A stretch of 64,000 nucleotides of DNA from Ascarosepion bandense (GCA_037127315.1 JBBBDQ010000398.1:4837501-4901500), one strand, 5' to 3'. Positions 42,683 through 53,487 are shown, numbered from the stretch's first letter. Made by a program: numbers and translations. The notes: a model not told the origin generated them from the sequence alone.

Positions 42683-43058
42683 ATATTGCTGCCATATCTG
42701 GTCGGGTGCCCCTGCTGCTCTCCTTGGGCTTCTTGACAAAATACAAAGGAGGATCTGTAACGTGGTTGATACTGACTTGGCAGACCGGCTGCAGCCGCTC
42801 TCACACCGGTGTGATGTAGCTTCCCTGTGCCTCTTCTACAAGTACTTTCATGGCTTCTGCTCCGATGAGCTTAGATCACTGGTGCCGCCTAAGCACGAAT
42901 TTACACAAGATACTAGATTAGCAACTAGGTCCCACCCTTTTACAGTTAAACAAATAAGATGTAACCGTAAATTCTACTCCAACAGCTTCTTTTCTCGCGC
43001 TTCCCGCCTGTGGAACTCCCTTCCACAAGTCTGCTTTCCCGACAGTTACAATCTCTAG
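42683..43058 (+). pseudogene. LINE ORF2 C-terminal domain after internal deletion
   Basis: CIEYCCHIWSGAPAALLGLL, LADRLQPLSHRCDVASLCLF, YKYFHGFCSDELRSLVPPK, TRLATRSHPFTVKQIRC and FSRASRLWNSLPQVCFPDSY are the domain seen in at least ten copies here. The linker between YADD and this domain (present at 7200-7560) is absent, removed by a deletion of about 450 bp with little or no homology at the joint. Confidence 0.88.
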
Positions 43059-43290
43059 GTGTTTAAATGTAGGGTCAATAGACACCTCCTATCACACTAA
43101 CTCCCAACTATTCTCACAACACTCTCATCTACCCAACCCTCATTCTCGGTATCCTTACCCGCCTATCACCCACCCTCTGTTATTTCCTATATTTAATCAG
43201 CCTTTCTCCACTCTACGTAGCCCCCTGCACAGTAGTGGCAGTGACATGCCTTGCTCGGGGTGAAACGCTTATAAAGAAAAAAAAAATATT

Positions 43291-44420
43291 TCCTTGCTCG
43301 GGTTATAATGCGTTAATGATAGATCGGAAATTAGAGCTACTTTCAATTTCTGAAATTTTTTCTCGCATTCTTCAGACCATATCCATTTTTCATCTATTTT
43401 CAAAAAATTATTCAAAAGTTGCTCTTATCTCATACATGTCCGAAATGTAGTTACAATAGTAGTTCGCTAATCCTATGAATGTAAGGATGCAATATTTGTA
43501 TGTGATGGCATTTATTTTATAGCACTTGTTCTGTAGGATCCGGCCTTCTACTAATGTCACTAAAGATTTGACCTAAATAATTTGTAGTAGAAAGAAGTCA
43601 CACTTGTCTATACTGAGCTTAAGACACTAACCCTTTATCTTTTTTAAACACCTCGTTCTCGCTCTTCACATGTTCATTACGGTCTATGCATTCAATTAAG
43701 ATATCTTCGAGATAGACCGTAGCGTAATTCAAACCACTTTACATCGTGGCCATGATTGGTGTAAATTTACGGGGGCTACTTTTACTCCGAACGATAATTT
43801 GTTAAACTTAGAGAGACCCTTGTGCATATTTACGTTTAATATTTTGATCACTTCTCGTCTATAGAAATTTGTGAATATGCTAATGACAAGTCTAATTTAG
43901 ATAATATTTTTCCTCTATTCAGCTTTGCAGATATATATTCCGCTGAAGGTGAAGGGTAATTAGGCTGTTTCAGGTATTCATTTAATCCTGTGGAGTAGTC
44001 TGTGCAGACATTAATGTCTTTCCTTACTTATACTGTTGGCCTCGCACATTGATTGGAATTTGCAATTTACTTTTCTGCGTTTGCTGCATAACGTTCCAAC
44101 TCTTTCTTTATGTCTTCTATTACAGCGAATAGTACATGTCGCTTAGGTCAAAACACTGGCGTTACCTTTTCTTCTAACTCAATCTTTGCTTCACCCTTAG
44201 AGCAAATCTTAGGCCTTTAGAAAAAATATCTGGAAATCTTGCTTTTAAATCCCGTGTAACTAGTTGATTCAAAAACATTGTTATAAAATGTGTTAAAAGA
44301 AATGCTGAATAAATCAAACTTCTCCATCCAAGCATTACCGAAGAGATTCTGCGTTTGTTGCATGACATAATGTTATGGTGCCTTCCTACGAAGAATGAAT
44401 TCTTCCTCTTGTTATAAATG
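43291..44420 (-). pseudogene. gypsy reverse transcriptase
   Basis: From high to low coordinates the minus strand gives DLKARFPDIFSKGL, IELEEKVTPVF (start of the RT approach), IKKELERYAAN, INVCTDYSTGLNEYLKQPNY, HKGLSKFNKLSFGVKVAP, GQIFSDISRRPDPTEQV and, at 43290-43400, EECEKKFQKLKVALISDLSL. These are the standard gypsy RT blocks (ADFS-L, K.LPFGV--AP, G-I-D--G-RPDP, EC--AF--LK--L--D--L), split over several frames. The YLDD region is too mutated to read. Confidence 0.8.
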
Positions 44421-44439
44421 ATTACCTGCGGGACTTCCG

Positions 44440-44890
44440 GAGAGCAGTTAACAAAAACAGTTGACTACCTTGAGTATTGTCAAACTCTCTGTCTTCGGAC
44501 AGAGAGTAATAACTAAGTCGAGGCTCCGCCGAACGGTAGAGTCTCGTGTGGGGAATATTAGACAGAAATTTTTGCCTGGGCTATAGGGCCCGAATTACCC
44601 ACATTAAAAAGGCCTTGTGTCACAGTTGTCTTGAATTAAATACTGCAGTTAAAACGGTAGTTAAGATCAGTTAACAAAGGCAGTTAACGACCGCTACAAA
44701 TCAGGCAAGAAGCAGCGAAATATTAACTTCAGACTACTTATTTCTAGTTACGTATTATTAACACTTCTTTTGAATATTTTGTTTCATATATTAATACATT
44801 GTTTCGAAACTACTTTCTTGTCCCCTCTCTTACTTCCGACCAAACCGGTCACTAGGCTTTGCGGCGAAGTTTCCACAACACATAGGCTAG
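44440..44890. repeat. Repeat insertion in the gypsy element, containing D6-related sequence
   Basis: GTCGAGGCTCCGCC, GTGGGGAATATTAGACAG and TTTTTGCCTGGGC (44518-44580) are co-linear with 35250-35340. Words built on GCAGTTAAC recur at 44454, about 44678 and in variants between. The segment separates the protease-like from the RT-like part of the gypsy element, so it is probably an insertion, but its ends are not defined. Confidence 0.4.
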
Positions 44891-44894
44891 TAAT

Positions 44895-45300
44895 TGTTTC
44901 ACGTTTCCAGCAAAATCAATGTTTAAATAAATTTCACCGTGAAATTTCAGTTTTTTACTTGATATGTCTTTGGCAATCTTTTTTTAGATCTGCATAATCA
45001 AGACCTACCACTTTTATTCCATGTACCCACATTATTAATTGACACTGTGTAAATTCATATTTTTATTTTCGTGTATTTTAATCGGGTGTGTATAAGTTTT
45101 ATTTTTCCTGTGACGTTTTCACCCATGGTATAACGAACTATATTTTTTTGTTTTCTTTTGATTTTTCTTTTACAGAAACAACTTTATGAGCTTTATAACC
45201 ACAATTAAAGTATATTTTTTTATCTTTGAATTGACAATCCTTGTATAATATAACTGATCTCATCCGTGGCATATGCTTATCTTAAATTTCCTACTTTTTG
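44895..45300 (-). pseudogene. gypsy zinc-knuckle and protease region, very degenerate
   Basis: The minus strand reads DCQFKDKKIYFNCGYKAHK, a zinc-knuckle-like string with C-X(n)-C and terminal H, then, about 60 codons further, VSINNVGTWNKSGRS, which may be the aspartic protease entry. Stops are frequent. Confidence 0.45.
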
Positions 45301-45311
45301 GTTTTACTTTT

Positions 45312-45317
<6 letters not shown>

Positions 45318-45345
<28 letters not shown>
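45318..45345. repeat. (TA)n within the gypsy gag-pol junction
   Basis: About 13 TA units interrupt the minus-strand gag-to-protease sequence. Confidence 0.95.
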
Positions 45346-45346
<1 letters not shown>

Positions 45347-46134
45347 TGTTGTTCAGTATTTACTGCATCTTTCTTTAAGTTTATTCCTCAGACAGTTTTT
45401 GTATTTACTTCTTGGTCTTACCCCAACTTTGTTAAGCGTCTCGCTCGTACGTCTGTTTTGCTTGGTGAGGTTAATCGTTATACAAAAATGAAACACTTAA
45501 AAATATCCATGCTTAATTCATTCAGTAAGAAATTTTCACGCTCCTTATTCACTATTCTTGCGAACGTTGTCTTGTAATCGTCATTGTTTTTGATAAATTT
45601 AAGCAACGCCATCGTGTGTTGAATAAAGAAGTACGTTCTCCAAAAATTATAGAAAAATAACGGAATAGTTTATGCAAACATAATTTCTCCAGGTTGCATT
45701 GGTAGAATATAGTTTCAGTATTTTTCGTGTTCAGAATCACAAAACTTAACAGTAAATAAATTTTCTTATCGTCTGTTCAGTTCAAGCAGTCTTTAAAAAT
45801 ATCTTCCCAAACATACGATAATAAGCACTAAATGTAACCTCATCTTCAGATTTATATCTAAAATTTCTTATTGATTTAAAAACAGCATCATGCGAAAATG
45901 TATCTGGTTTATCTGGGCTCGTTTCTTTCTTTGGGAAAATTTCCATCAGTATAGCAAGTTGTTTATCTTGACATTTTAAAGCTAATTCTTCTTGCCGTTT
46001 TTTGCCAACATTTGTTGTTTAAAATTGTTTTTGTGCTAATTCCTGTTGTCTGAAAAAATTCAATGAAGCATTTCTGTAAGTTCTCCATTTTCAAATTTGC
46101 TGTTGCTCCTGATTATTTTGAAATTTATAGTAGG
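45346..46134 (-). pseudogene. gypsy gag
   Basis: The minus strand gives LAILMEIFPKKETSPDKPDT, FSHDAVFKSIRNFRYKSEDE, VTFSAYYRMFGKIFLKTA, a shifted EHEKY-NYILPMQPGEIMF block, IFGERTSLFNTRWRCLNL and VRARRLTKLGQDQEVNTKT. The run F-Y-P--TFAAYYRRFEDIF ... LG--EHERY-NYILP--P ... IFG--TSLFN-R is the capsid-like gag order I know from gypsy elements. Several frameshifts and stops are present. Confidence 0.7.
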
Positions 46135-46833
46135 TTATCCGTTATAGTGAAACGTAGTTGTATGTTGAAACAGATTAACTGAATTTGGCCTCGTTAGTAG
46201 ATAGCCCAATATAAGTTACAAAGGGGTTATAAAACAAGAAAATTCAATTGAGTATAGAAACAATATTTGTATATACACAGATATCAATTAAGTTTTTTTT
46301 TACAAAAAAAAGGAATGTCTTTTGGATGAGTTCAAAGGACGTTAAAATGTTCATGGCAAGAAATGCTGAAAAGAGATTTTGTGCGTATGTGTGTGGGAGC
46401 GTTTGTCAGTTAGGAATGTCTTTGATGTCTCCGTCCGTTGACAGGGTAAGTAGCTCAGGGGACAGCAAAGAAGAAGGTGAGAGGGAAAGGCGAGGCAAGC
46501 ATCGAGATCGCTTGACGAGGTCAAGAGACGTGCTAATTATGCTCGCACTTTCTCAACTCTGGCGATGCTTTCTGTGTCGGCTTTTTATTACGTCTTTGTG
46601 GGTAGCAGCAGAACATTTTGGAATACACCCGTATTTAATTCTGGGTTTCCCATTGACCTATAAATAAAATGTGCGTAGGCTCGCGCACTGGAATTTGATA
46701 TTTATTAAATTTTGGTTTTCTGCCGGAACATATGCGTGGAACCGGGTGCGCAAAGACCCGTTTCGGCCATTTGCTTTCTGGATATCTGAGGGCAAACATC
46801 CGGTCCCTCGCTTTGCTCGGTATTACCACAAAT
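46135..46833. mobile_element. Unclassified ~700-bp insertion in the gypsy leader
   Basis: The gypsy leader copy at 37490-37788 reads continuously where this locus is interrupted. AAATTT lies on both sides (about 46126 and 46836), a possible target duplication. Inside, at about 46650-46670, CCCATTGACCTATAAATAAA resembles a CAAT plus TATA arrangement. The end GTCCCTCGCTTTGCTCGGTA recurs inverted at 57515-57550. It could be a solo LTR or a non-autonomous element. Not coding. Confidence 0.5.
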
Positions 46834-46975
46834 TTTCATTAACCACTTTGTTTTCTTCAATAAAATCTGTAATAATATTTTTAAGAAAAATGCTGCCCGA
46901 GTGTTCGACGCTAAATTTGTAATTAAAGGTTTGCTTGTTAAAATTCAAGTAGCCAAATCGGTTCAAAAGAGGGGT
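46834..46975 (-). mobile_element. gypsy leader sequence
   Basis: CGAACACTCGGGCAGCATTT and the ACCGATTTGGCT word on the minus strand match 37640-37760. The LTR expected just beyond 46975 is missing; RTE LINE sequence is found instead. Confidence 0.6.
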
Positions 46976-46999
46976 TCGGATAGCGGGGTTTGCGAGAGA

Positions 47000-47098
47000 G
47001 ACGTAGAGGACGAACTTTGAGAACGACAAGAGACAAAGCCAGATGGAAGTCCATGATTGCCTAAGTCCTGAAGGGACACGGCGCAAGAAGAAAAATGT
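47000..47098 (+). pseudogene. RTE-type LINE 3' end scrap (copy E8)
   Basis: ACAAGAGACAAAGCCAGATG, GAAGTCCATGATTGCC and GAAGGGACACGGCGCAAGAA match the last codons and terminus of the family (RDRAKWKSMIA-LKGHG). Confidence 0.65.
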
Positions 47099-47112
47099 AA
47101 CATCTAAACGTA

Positions 47113-47620
47113 TTCATAAATGGAACTTTGTCTGTGTGTCTGTGTGTCTGTGTGTGTGTATCCGTTACCTATAGACTCCAAAACGGCTGAACCGATTTTC
47201 TTGAAAATTTACACATTTGTACTATAAGCGTCTGCTAGTGCTCTTAACTAGGTTTTGTGTCGAGGTACCCCCGATAAATATCGAAAATCGATAATCGAAA
47301 AAATCGGGTTATAGAAGGAGTGGTCTGATTTTAATCAAATTTGATACACTCATAGACAAAGATATAAGAAACGATATTCAGAAGTTTCAAGGTTGCAGTT
47401 CTTACAATAGTGCAGAAAATCGATAATATATATATAAAAGGCAAGATGTTGTGTGTGTGTCTGTTTATCTGTCTGTGTGTCCTTTATACAAATCCACAAT
47501 TTTTATCCGACTCTCACCATACTTCACACAAATATTCTTTAGGCTGAGTCTGAGCTCCAAAAACATGGATTAGTTTTAAAGCTTTCATTACACCCGAGCA
47601 AAGCCGGGCTATACTGCTAG
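47113..47620 (+). mobile_element. Helitron-like non-autonomous element, copy 3
   Basis: This plus-strand copy starts near CATAAATGGAACTTTGTC. It includes CCGATTTTCTTGAAAATTTA and ends with the hairpin ACCCGAGCAAAGCCGGGC, then TATACTGCTAG|T at 47620. It is shorter than copies 1 and 2 because the middle section is replaced by different sequence (about 47440-47560). Confidence 0.6.
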
Positions 47621-47764
47621 TACTTCATAATTGTTACATAAATATATATGTTACCGTCATAAAATGACGGCACATCTACGTAAATATGTTGCTGTCTTTT
47701 TTGATGGCATGTGCACCCTCGGAATAACAATAATAACAGCAATATTGTAAAAAAAATATGACTT
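47621..47764. other. Short unassigned spacer
   Basis: ATAAAATGACGGCACATCTA lies here. Nothing else recognised. Confidence 0.4.
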
Positions 47765-47835
47765 TAGATATTACATAAGATACTTTTATCAAAGGAAAAA
47801 GGAAAATATTACATGATATGTTACATGACGTGTTA
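47765..47835. repeat. Isolated piece of the ~60-bp minisatellite
   Basis: GATATTACATAAGATACTTT, TACATGATATGTTACA and GACGTGTTATTA match 36630-36715 almost base for base. It adjoins the 3' end of the minus-strand RLE LINE. Confidence 0.65.
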
Positions 47836-48400
47836 TTACCATTATGTCATTTTTCATCATATTTCTATTTCTGCTATAGTAACACTACCTACCAAGTCTG
47901 CGTTATGGCCCCATTTCATGTTTTTTCTATTTCCCCTATCATCCCTAGCGTTACATAGACAAAGTTTTCCTTAGTGTGTGGGCTGTACTTATCAAAACAT
48001 TTTTGTATATCTCTTAAACTGGGGTTTCCATGGATTCTTTCAATGTGTTGTTTTCTTCCATTTTTTATTATTCCAAGTGCACCTACTATCACTGGCACGA
48101 TTCTTGTTTTCAATTTCCACATTTTTTCTATTTCAATTTCCAGGTATTTATATTTTGACAGTTTTTCGAATTCCTTGGTTGCTATGTTACAATCCGCTGG
48201 ACAAGCCATATTAATTAATAGGCAAGTTATTTCTTTCTGGCTTTTAACAATAATTTCCAGCCTATTTGCTTTATTTTTTCTGTCTGTGTAGATTGTGCAA
48301 TCCCATAGAATGGTGAGAGCTTCTATTTCTGTAACCGGGGCTGGGTGGTGTTCATACCAGTGTTTGTGTACATATTTTCCATAGTGTTTGTGCATTGTCC
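47836..48400 (-). pseudogene. RLE-type LINE R1: endonuclease C-terminus and 3' end
   Basis: An open minus-strand frame of 159 codons (47916-48395) encodes KYVHKHWYEHHPAPVTEIEA, LTILWDCTIYTDRKNKAN, then SQKEITCLLINMACPADCNI, KYKYLEIEIEKMWKLKTRIV and PVIVGALGIIKNG. It lies just after a CCHC finger in the full element, and matches the C-terminal restriction-like (PD-(D/E)XK) endonuclease of R2/R4-like LINEs; the PD normally before the CLLIDVA strand reads LE here. A 3' UTR follows (TAGGTAGTGTTACTATAGCA complement). A younger LINE splits the element at 48401. Confidence 0.75.
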
Positions 48401-48860
48401 AGTATGGCTTCGGCTCAGACGAACTTAAGTCACTGATGCCTCCTCAACAGGTATTTACTCGTGCAACCAGACTGGCAACTGGGTCCCGCCCATTCACAGT
48501 CAGGTTAGCCAAATGCAGACGACAATTCTACTCCTGCAGCTTCTTCTCTCGCACTTCCCGCCTGTGGAACTCGCTCCCGTATTCTTGCTTTCCTGGCGGC
48601 TACAACCTCCGGAAATTTAAATGCAAAGTCAATACTCATCTACTAACCACTGGATTCTAGCTCTCTCCCCACCCCTGTATAATCTTCCCTTTCTCTCCTC
48701 CTATGTATCTTTCATCGCACCTGCTTTCTCAGCTTTCTATTGTTCCTTTCTAACTAGTTTGTACTCCTCACTCTTTTCTAATTAATCTTTTTATATTTAT
48801 GTAGCCCCTGCACATCAGTGGCGTTTCCGCCTTGCTCGGGGTGAAATGATTAAAAAAAAA
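48401..48860 (+). mobile_element. jockey-type LINE 3' copy inserted in RLE LINE R1
   Basis: A plus-strand frame (to 48660) reads GFGSDELKSLMPPQQVFTRA, TRLATGSRPFTVRLAKC and FSRTSRLWNSLPYSCFPGGY with an intact stop. The 3' UTR terminus GTAGCCCCTGCACATCAGTG ... GCTCGGGGTGAAATGATT ends in nine A at about 48852-48860. RLE LINE codons resume on the other side. Confidence 0.88.
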
Positions 48861-49790
48861 TATTGTTCCACTCGATCGTGACGATTTTTATACTCATTTG
48901 CCGCAAGTACAGAACAACCTGAGATTAGATGATCTGTTGTTTCTTGGTATTTATCTCAGAACCTGCATTTTGGATCCACATTATTATGTATAATATTTGC
49001 CTGAAAGTTTCTCAAGAAAAGACTTTGGTCTTGCGCTGCAAGAATAAAGCCTTCAGTCTCAGACTTTAATCCAGATGCACGTAACCATCGATCAGTATTA
49101 ACTATTGGCACGTTCTGGATATTGGGCATGCACAGGATTGTCTTGCCAGCGTTGTTTTATCTGTTCAAGAGCTTTATTTTTGGCTTTCATTTTCATATTT
49201 GGTTCTTTGCTTCTGTTTTGCTTTTCTACAGAATCTACTAAATGTAAATCTTGTTTGTATTTAATCTTTTATAATTGAATATTTTTTTGTTTTCATGTTG
49301 TTTAACTAATTGTATCATTCTAGTCCTTTGTTGTTTCTGTGTATGTTACTAAGCCGATAGTTGTTGTTTTGTATGACAATTCTAGCGGAGTAAGACCTCT
49401 TCCACCTTCTTTACGGGGTATGTATAGACGGTCTACATCAGCCTTTGGATGATGCATCTTATGCTTAGAAAGAAGCTTTCTTGTTTTAGAATCCATTTGC
49501 CAGATGTCGTTTAGAGTCCAGTTTAAGATGTTGAAACTATATTAGACAACTGGAATTGCAAGGGTATTAATGGCCATAATTCTGTTCTGAGAATTCAATT
49601 CAGTTTTTCATATCGGTTGTAGCCTTCTATAGTACCCTTTACGCACTATTTCTTTCATTTTTTCAAGTTGATTTTTTTCACTCTCATTTACACCTAGGCA
49701 TTTATAAGCTTTGCTGAATTTTTTCACTCTCATTTACTTCTAGGTATGTATAAGCTTTTATTAATATTATTATTATTATACATCTTGTGT
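48861..49790 (-). pseudogene. RLE-type LINE R1: RT thumb and zinc-finger region
   Basis: From high to low coordinates the minus strand gives MHHPKADVDRLY, the GGRGLTPLELSYKTTTIG-like block, KALEQIKQRWQDNPVHAQYP, FLRNFQANI, a CRF-DKYQETTDHLISGCSV finger (one Cys mutated) and ANEYKNRHDRVEQY, which joins directly to the segment at 48400. This is the post-RT region of an R4/R2-like LINE. Stops and shifts are frequent. Confidence 0.7.
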
Positions 49791-51229
49791 TATTAGTATA
49801 TAAAACTTTACAATATATTAGATGAGGTATTACACAAGGTATAACTATTATTATAAGAAAAAGATAAATATATTAAATGCGAAATCTATATATATATATA
49901 TATATATATATACTATGGTAGTAGACAAATATATGATCAATAATCCTGTATTTTTTAATATACTCCGATAAATGATATGATTACTTTCCTTAAGTTAATA
50001 AGTAAAATGTTTATGATTTTTCTAATTTGCAGTGAAGTTTGTATAACATAAACTTATCTAGAAATGATAAACATTTTATTTTTTTTAAATTTCACATGTT
50101 AACTTTTTCTTTTTTCATTCATTTTTTATCATTACTTTCGTTAAAAAATACACAAAAAACAAGTAATTGTAGCAACTGTAGCGATGGACTCCCGATATTT
50201 GAAAGATCGTGAGGCCGAACAATAATTGAAAGATAAATCTCACTTCTTTTAAGAATAAAAACGATGACATCTATTAACTATTTTATTACATCAAATTATG
50301 TAGTCATCAAAAGCTTTTTGCTGGGTAAATATATTTTTTCAAGAGTTCAGTTTCGTAATTTAAGAAGAAAATGTTTAGTTGCTATATTTTTAAATGCACA
50401 TTTAAATAGAAATAAAGTTTCGTGTGTTGATTCTTTGTTTCTTTGTTTCTTCTTTCTTTATTGCCAGGTAACATTGAGGAAAGAAAGAAGTGTAGGTGAT
50501 TGAGAGAGAAAGAGGGGTAGAGCAATTCTTTTCGTCTGTTCGGCTTTGTGTATGTTCTTTCTTTTAATTTTTTTCTTTTGAATTTGGATGAGGGGAGAAA
50601 AAAATGAGTGAGCAAAACATGCGTCCATCTACTCCATACAATTCTCTCGTCCCTCCAACCGCGTTTACTCCCTTAGCTCTTTCTTTTATATCCCATCTTT
50701 TAAGTAGAAAAACACTTCCGCTTCCGGTTCGAGATACCTCAAAAACCATCTAGAACATTCCAGGTAAGTCTAGATTTCTGTCCGAAACATCCTGAAACAT
50801 TCCGGAGTGAAATTCCTTTATTTATTTATTTGTTTATACCTTTTTCTTCTCCTCTTTCTTTTTTCTCTTTTGATTCTTCATTTTATTTTTCTCTCATTAT
50901 TGATATATATTTTTGTTGCCTATTACATAACATCAAGAACAATAATATTTTAAAATTAATTAACAACTTATCTTATTAACAAGAGCTTTAGCAAAAACAG
51001 GAAGAAGGAATGTTAGGAAAAAAAATAACTATTGCTTTTTTATTCCAACATAATACTTTTGTATAATAATGTTTTGTTTCTTTGAATAGATTTTTTTCTA
51101 ATTTATTTTGTCATCCTTTTTCCATTCCAACCACGTCTCTATCTCATCTAGGAGAATGAAAACCCTAAAAAACAACACGCTATTCAAGGTGATAATTGTC
51201 GCGAGTAATAAATAGCTGCTGGGTTATAA
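49791..51229. other. AT-rich spacer
   Basis: A piece of the ~60-bp minisatellite lies at about 49825-49885 and (TA)n at 49888-49912. The section 50260-51190 has pyrimidine-rich and A-rich patches but no recognisable gene. Open frames at 50264-50503 and on the minus strand at 50382-50749 lack homology. Confidence 0.5.
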
Positions 51230-52629
51230 GGTCACAAACGATCCCCTATAGGCCTCGAAACCCTGTCTGTAAAAGACAATTACGCAGTGTACCGGATAAT
51301 TTTGGGTGGGCTTTGGATCCGTGCATTATTTGTGGAAACAATATCAGAACTATAAGTCAAACCAAAAAGTCCAACCAATATTGTTCTTCCAATGGATAAA
51401 CAGGAAACCCGGCCTCAGGTGATAACATTCCTGAGATCAAACAATTTGCGATCTACACAAATAATGAATCTTCAGATCCCCACAGCATGGATAATCCTAC
51501 TGATAGCATTGCAAATTATTCAACTATATCCAAAATCATTAATCGAAAATAATGCAAGATAAAATAGTTTCGTGAGATCTACACACTCGTTATGACTGCA
51601 TCTTATGAAGCATTGCATAAAACTAAGAAAAATATTAGCTGCACCACAAGACACATCCAATTAGAAAGTACATTGACAAAACAAAACTAGACAATCTAAG
51701 AGGGTACATCGTCAGAAATAACCGATTGACAGATGCTGAAATTAAAGAAATAAAAAGAAAGGCAACCAGAACAGATGAATCAAAAGAATATGAAAGGGAA
51801 GTAGAAACAGACATAAAAATTACTAGAATCACACAAACCACAGATCATAATAAAGAAACTGAGATACACATTAATCACTGTGAAAATACCGCTGAAAATT
51901 TAGAAGAGTTGGAAAGCGTCATCTTAACTGCTTACAAGTCGACAATGAAACAATTCCAGAACACATTGAAACAAATTATTTTACGGAAAACAAGAATAGT
52001 ATACAAGAAGTTAAGGAAGAAATCACGAGACATGTAAGAAAGGCACAAAGTACTGAAGGAACGGGTAAAACTCCCAAATTTACAACGAACATATAAACTC
52101 AAAAATATTAAACTCTCCATTGAAGCACTCTAATTAATTCTGGATAAACCAAACCCACATGCAATTTTCAATGAAGCAATATATGCATCAGCAATAGCAG
52201 CAACTAAAATATTAAACAACGATTAAAAGAAATAGCAGTCTCACAGACATGAAGATCAATTTTAAAAAAGAAAAATAGACAAAGAAACTGAACGACTTAG
52301 AAGTGAATTATCAGTATTCAATGAACTGGCAAGAGAAAAAAATGCAAGTAATAAAAAAAGACTAAAGAGTCGAAGGAAAATACAAAATTAGGAATGAAAA
52401 TGAAATCCTATCAGCTGAAGAAAAAATACAAAATTATACAATTGAAAACTGAAATAATCAAACGCTACAAAAAAGATCAAGATTCTACAGACAGAACAAG
52501 ATCTTTCAAACCGATACGCAGAAACTTTACAGAGAAATAGATAAACAAAAACTTTAAGCAATAAACCACCCCCAACGATGGGAGAGGTTATGGAGTTAGA
52601 CAAAATATGGTATTTACCTACGAACATGA
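51230..52629 (+). pseudogene. RLE-type LINE R2: N-terminal, pre-RT region
   Basis: An incomplete zinc-finger-like CIICGN patch at about 51330 is followed by KLDNLRGYIVRNNRLTDAEI, RTDESKEYEREVETDI, an intact 103-codon stretch ending 52037, and later RLRSELSVFNELAREKNA, KTEIIKRYKK-like and DTQKLYREIDKQ patches. At 52575 PPPTMGEVMELDKIWYLPTN leads toward the RT. The basic, helix-rich region with a closing QKxFYR and PPTM-EVxxFWxxIW run is the pattern I know before the RT of R4-like LINEs. It is interrupted at about 52630. Confidence 0.65.
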
Positions 52630-53487
52630 CTTCATTTTCAAACATACGCACCGTAATTGGGGCGCTAGAGGGTGTCGTCTGTGATGTCATCGCGAGGATC
52701 ACTAGGGGGTTTCGGGTCTTTCAACATCATACCCCACTCACCGGGCCGACCCGACCAGAGATGATCAGCCTCCGGCCCACCATCGATAAGCGCTTTCAGA
52801 CACTGGAAAATTACGTTTAGGCCCGGTACAAAACCCTGCAAATGCTTCCGATTGGCGACAGTCAGAGCCACTTTCCATTTAGAGGCAAACCGCATACGAG
52901 CTCGTCCGAAACATTAATTTAGACGCAGAATTTCTGGGAATTTTAGCTAACAATTTGGAATCCAGGCACTCTCTCTTTTGATCCATAACCAATTAGCAGT
53001 TCTTTCCACTGTTTCGGTTATGGACTTGAGTGCTTTTCTTTTTTTTTACTCCCACTATCCCAATATCTGTTAAGGCTTTGCATAAGGACCTTGCTGCAAA
53101 TCCTCTAGTCCCCACTTCTATAGAAGTGCAGCTATCCCTCCAGCCTTTAACCCTGCAACTCTCCAGCAGTTTGTCATATTTTAACTTCTTCCTTTCATGA
53201 GCTTCCTCTGTGTTTTCTTTCCAGGGAACCGTCAGTTCCCACAAGACTATTTTCAATTTATGTGAGAAGAAAACTATATCTGGGCGAAGTTTTGTGATGG
53301 CAATTTGCTCTGGGAATTTCAATCTTGAGCCTATATCGGCCCTTAGTTCCCAGTCTGTTGCAGGAGATAGCAGGTTTGGATTTACCTTTCTATTTCGTGG
53401 GATTTTCGCGCCCGCTTTAATAAATTTTATCTGCCTTGTGTCTGGGTTGTAAACGAACATGACAAAGAAGTATATTAGATTCCACAA
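52630..53487 (-). pseudogene. LINE fragment with second type of PD-(D/E)XK-like C-terminus
   Basis: The open minus-strand frame 52993-53487 (164 codons) reads ATDWELRADIGSRLKFPEQI, ITKLRPDIVFFSHKLKIVLW, ELTVPWKENTEEAHERKKLK, YDKLLESCRVKGWRDSC and IEVGTRGFAARSLCKALTDI. RPD...ELTVPW...KY..L is a PD-(D/E)XK-like layout found at the end of a widespread LINE group in fish and marine invertebrates. A GC-richer 3' tail runs on to about 52630. It lies inside LINE R2 in opposite orientation. Confidence 0.6.

Larger units (their letters stand above)
40565..43290 (+). mobile_element. jockey-type LINE, longest copy, inserted in gypsy pol
   Basis: This is a 2.7-kb copy containing endonuclease, most of the reverse transcriptase, C-terminal domain, 3' UTR with GTAGCCCCCTGCACAGTAG and GCTCGGGGTGAAACG, and an A-rich tail (43277-43289). 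Gypsy sequence flanks it on both sides, facing the other way. Two frameshifts and one internal deletion of roughly 150 codons inactivate it. It is the best reference for the many truncated copies in the window. ORF1 is absent. Confidence 0.9.

Noticed and set aside
46248..46667. 139-codon open frame considered as a gene
   Set aside because: It lies within the 700-bp insertion in the gypsy leader, is low in recognisable motifs and has no relative at the related locus near 57.5 kb.
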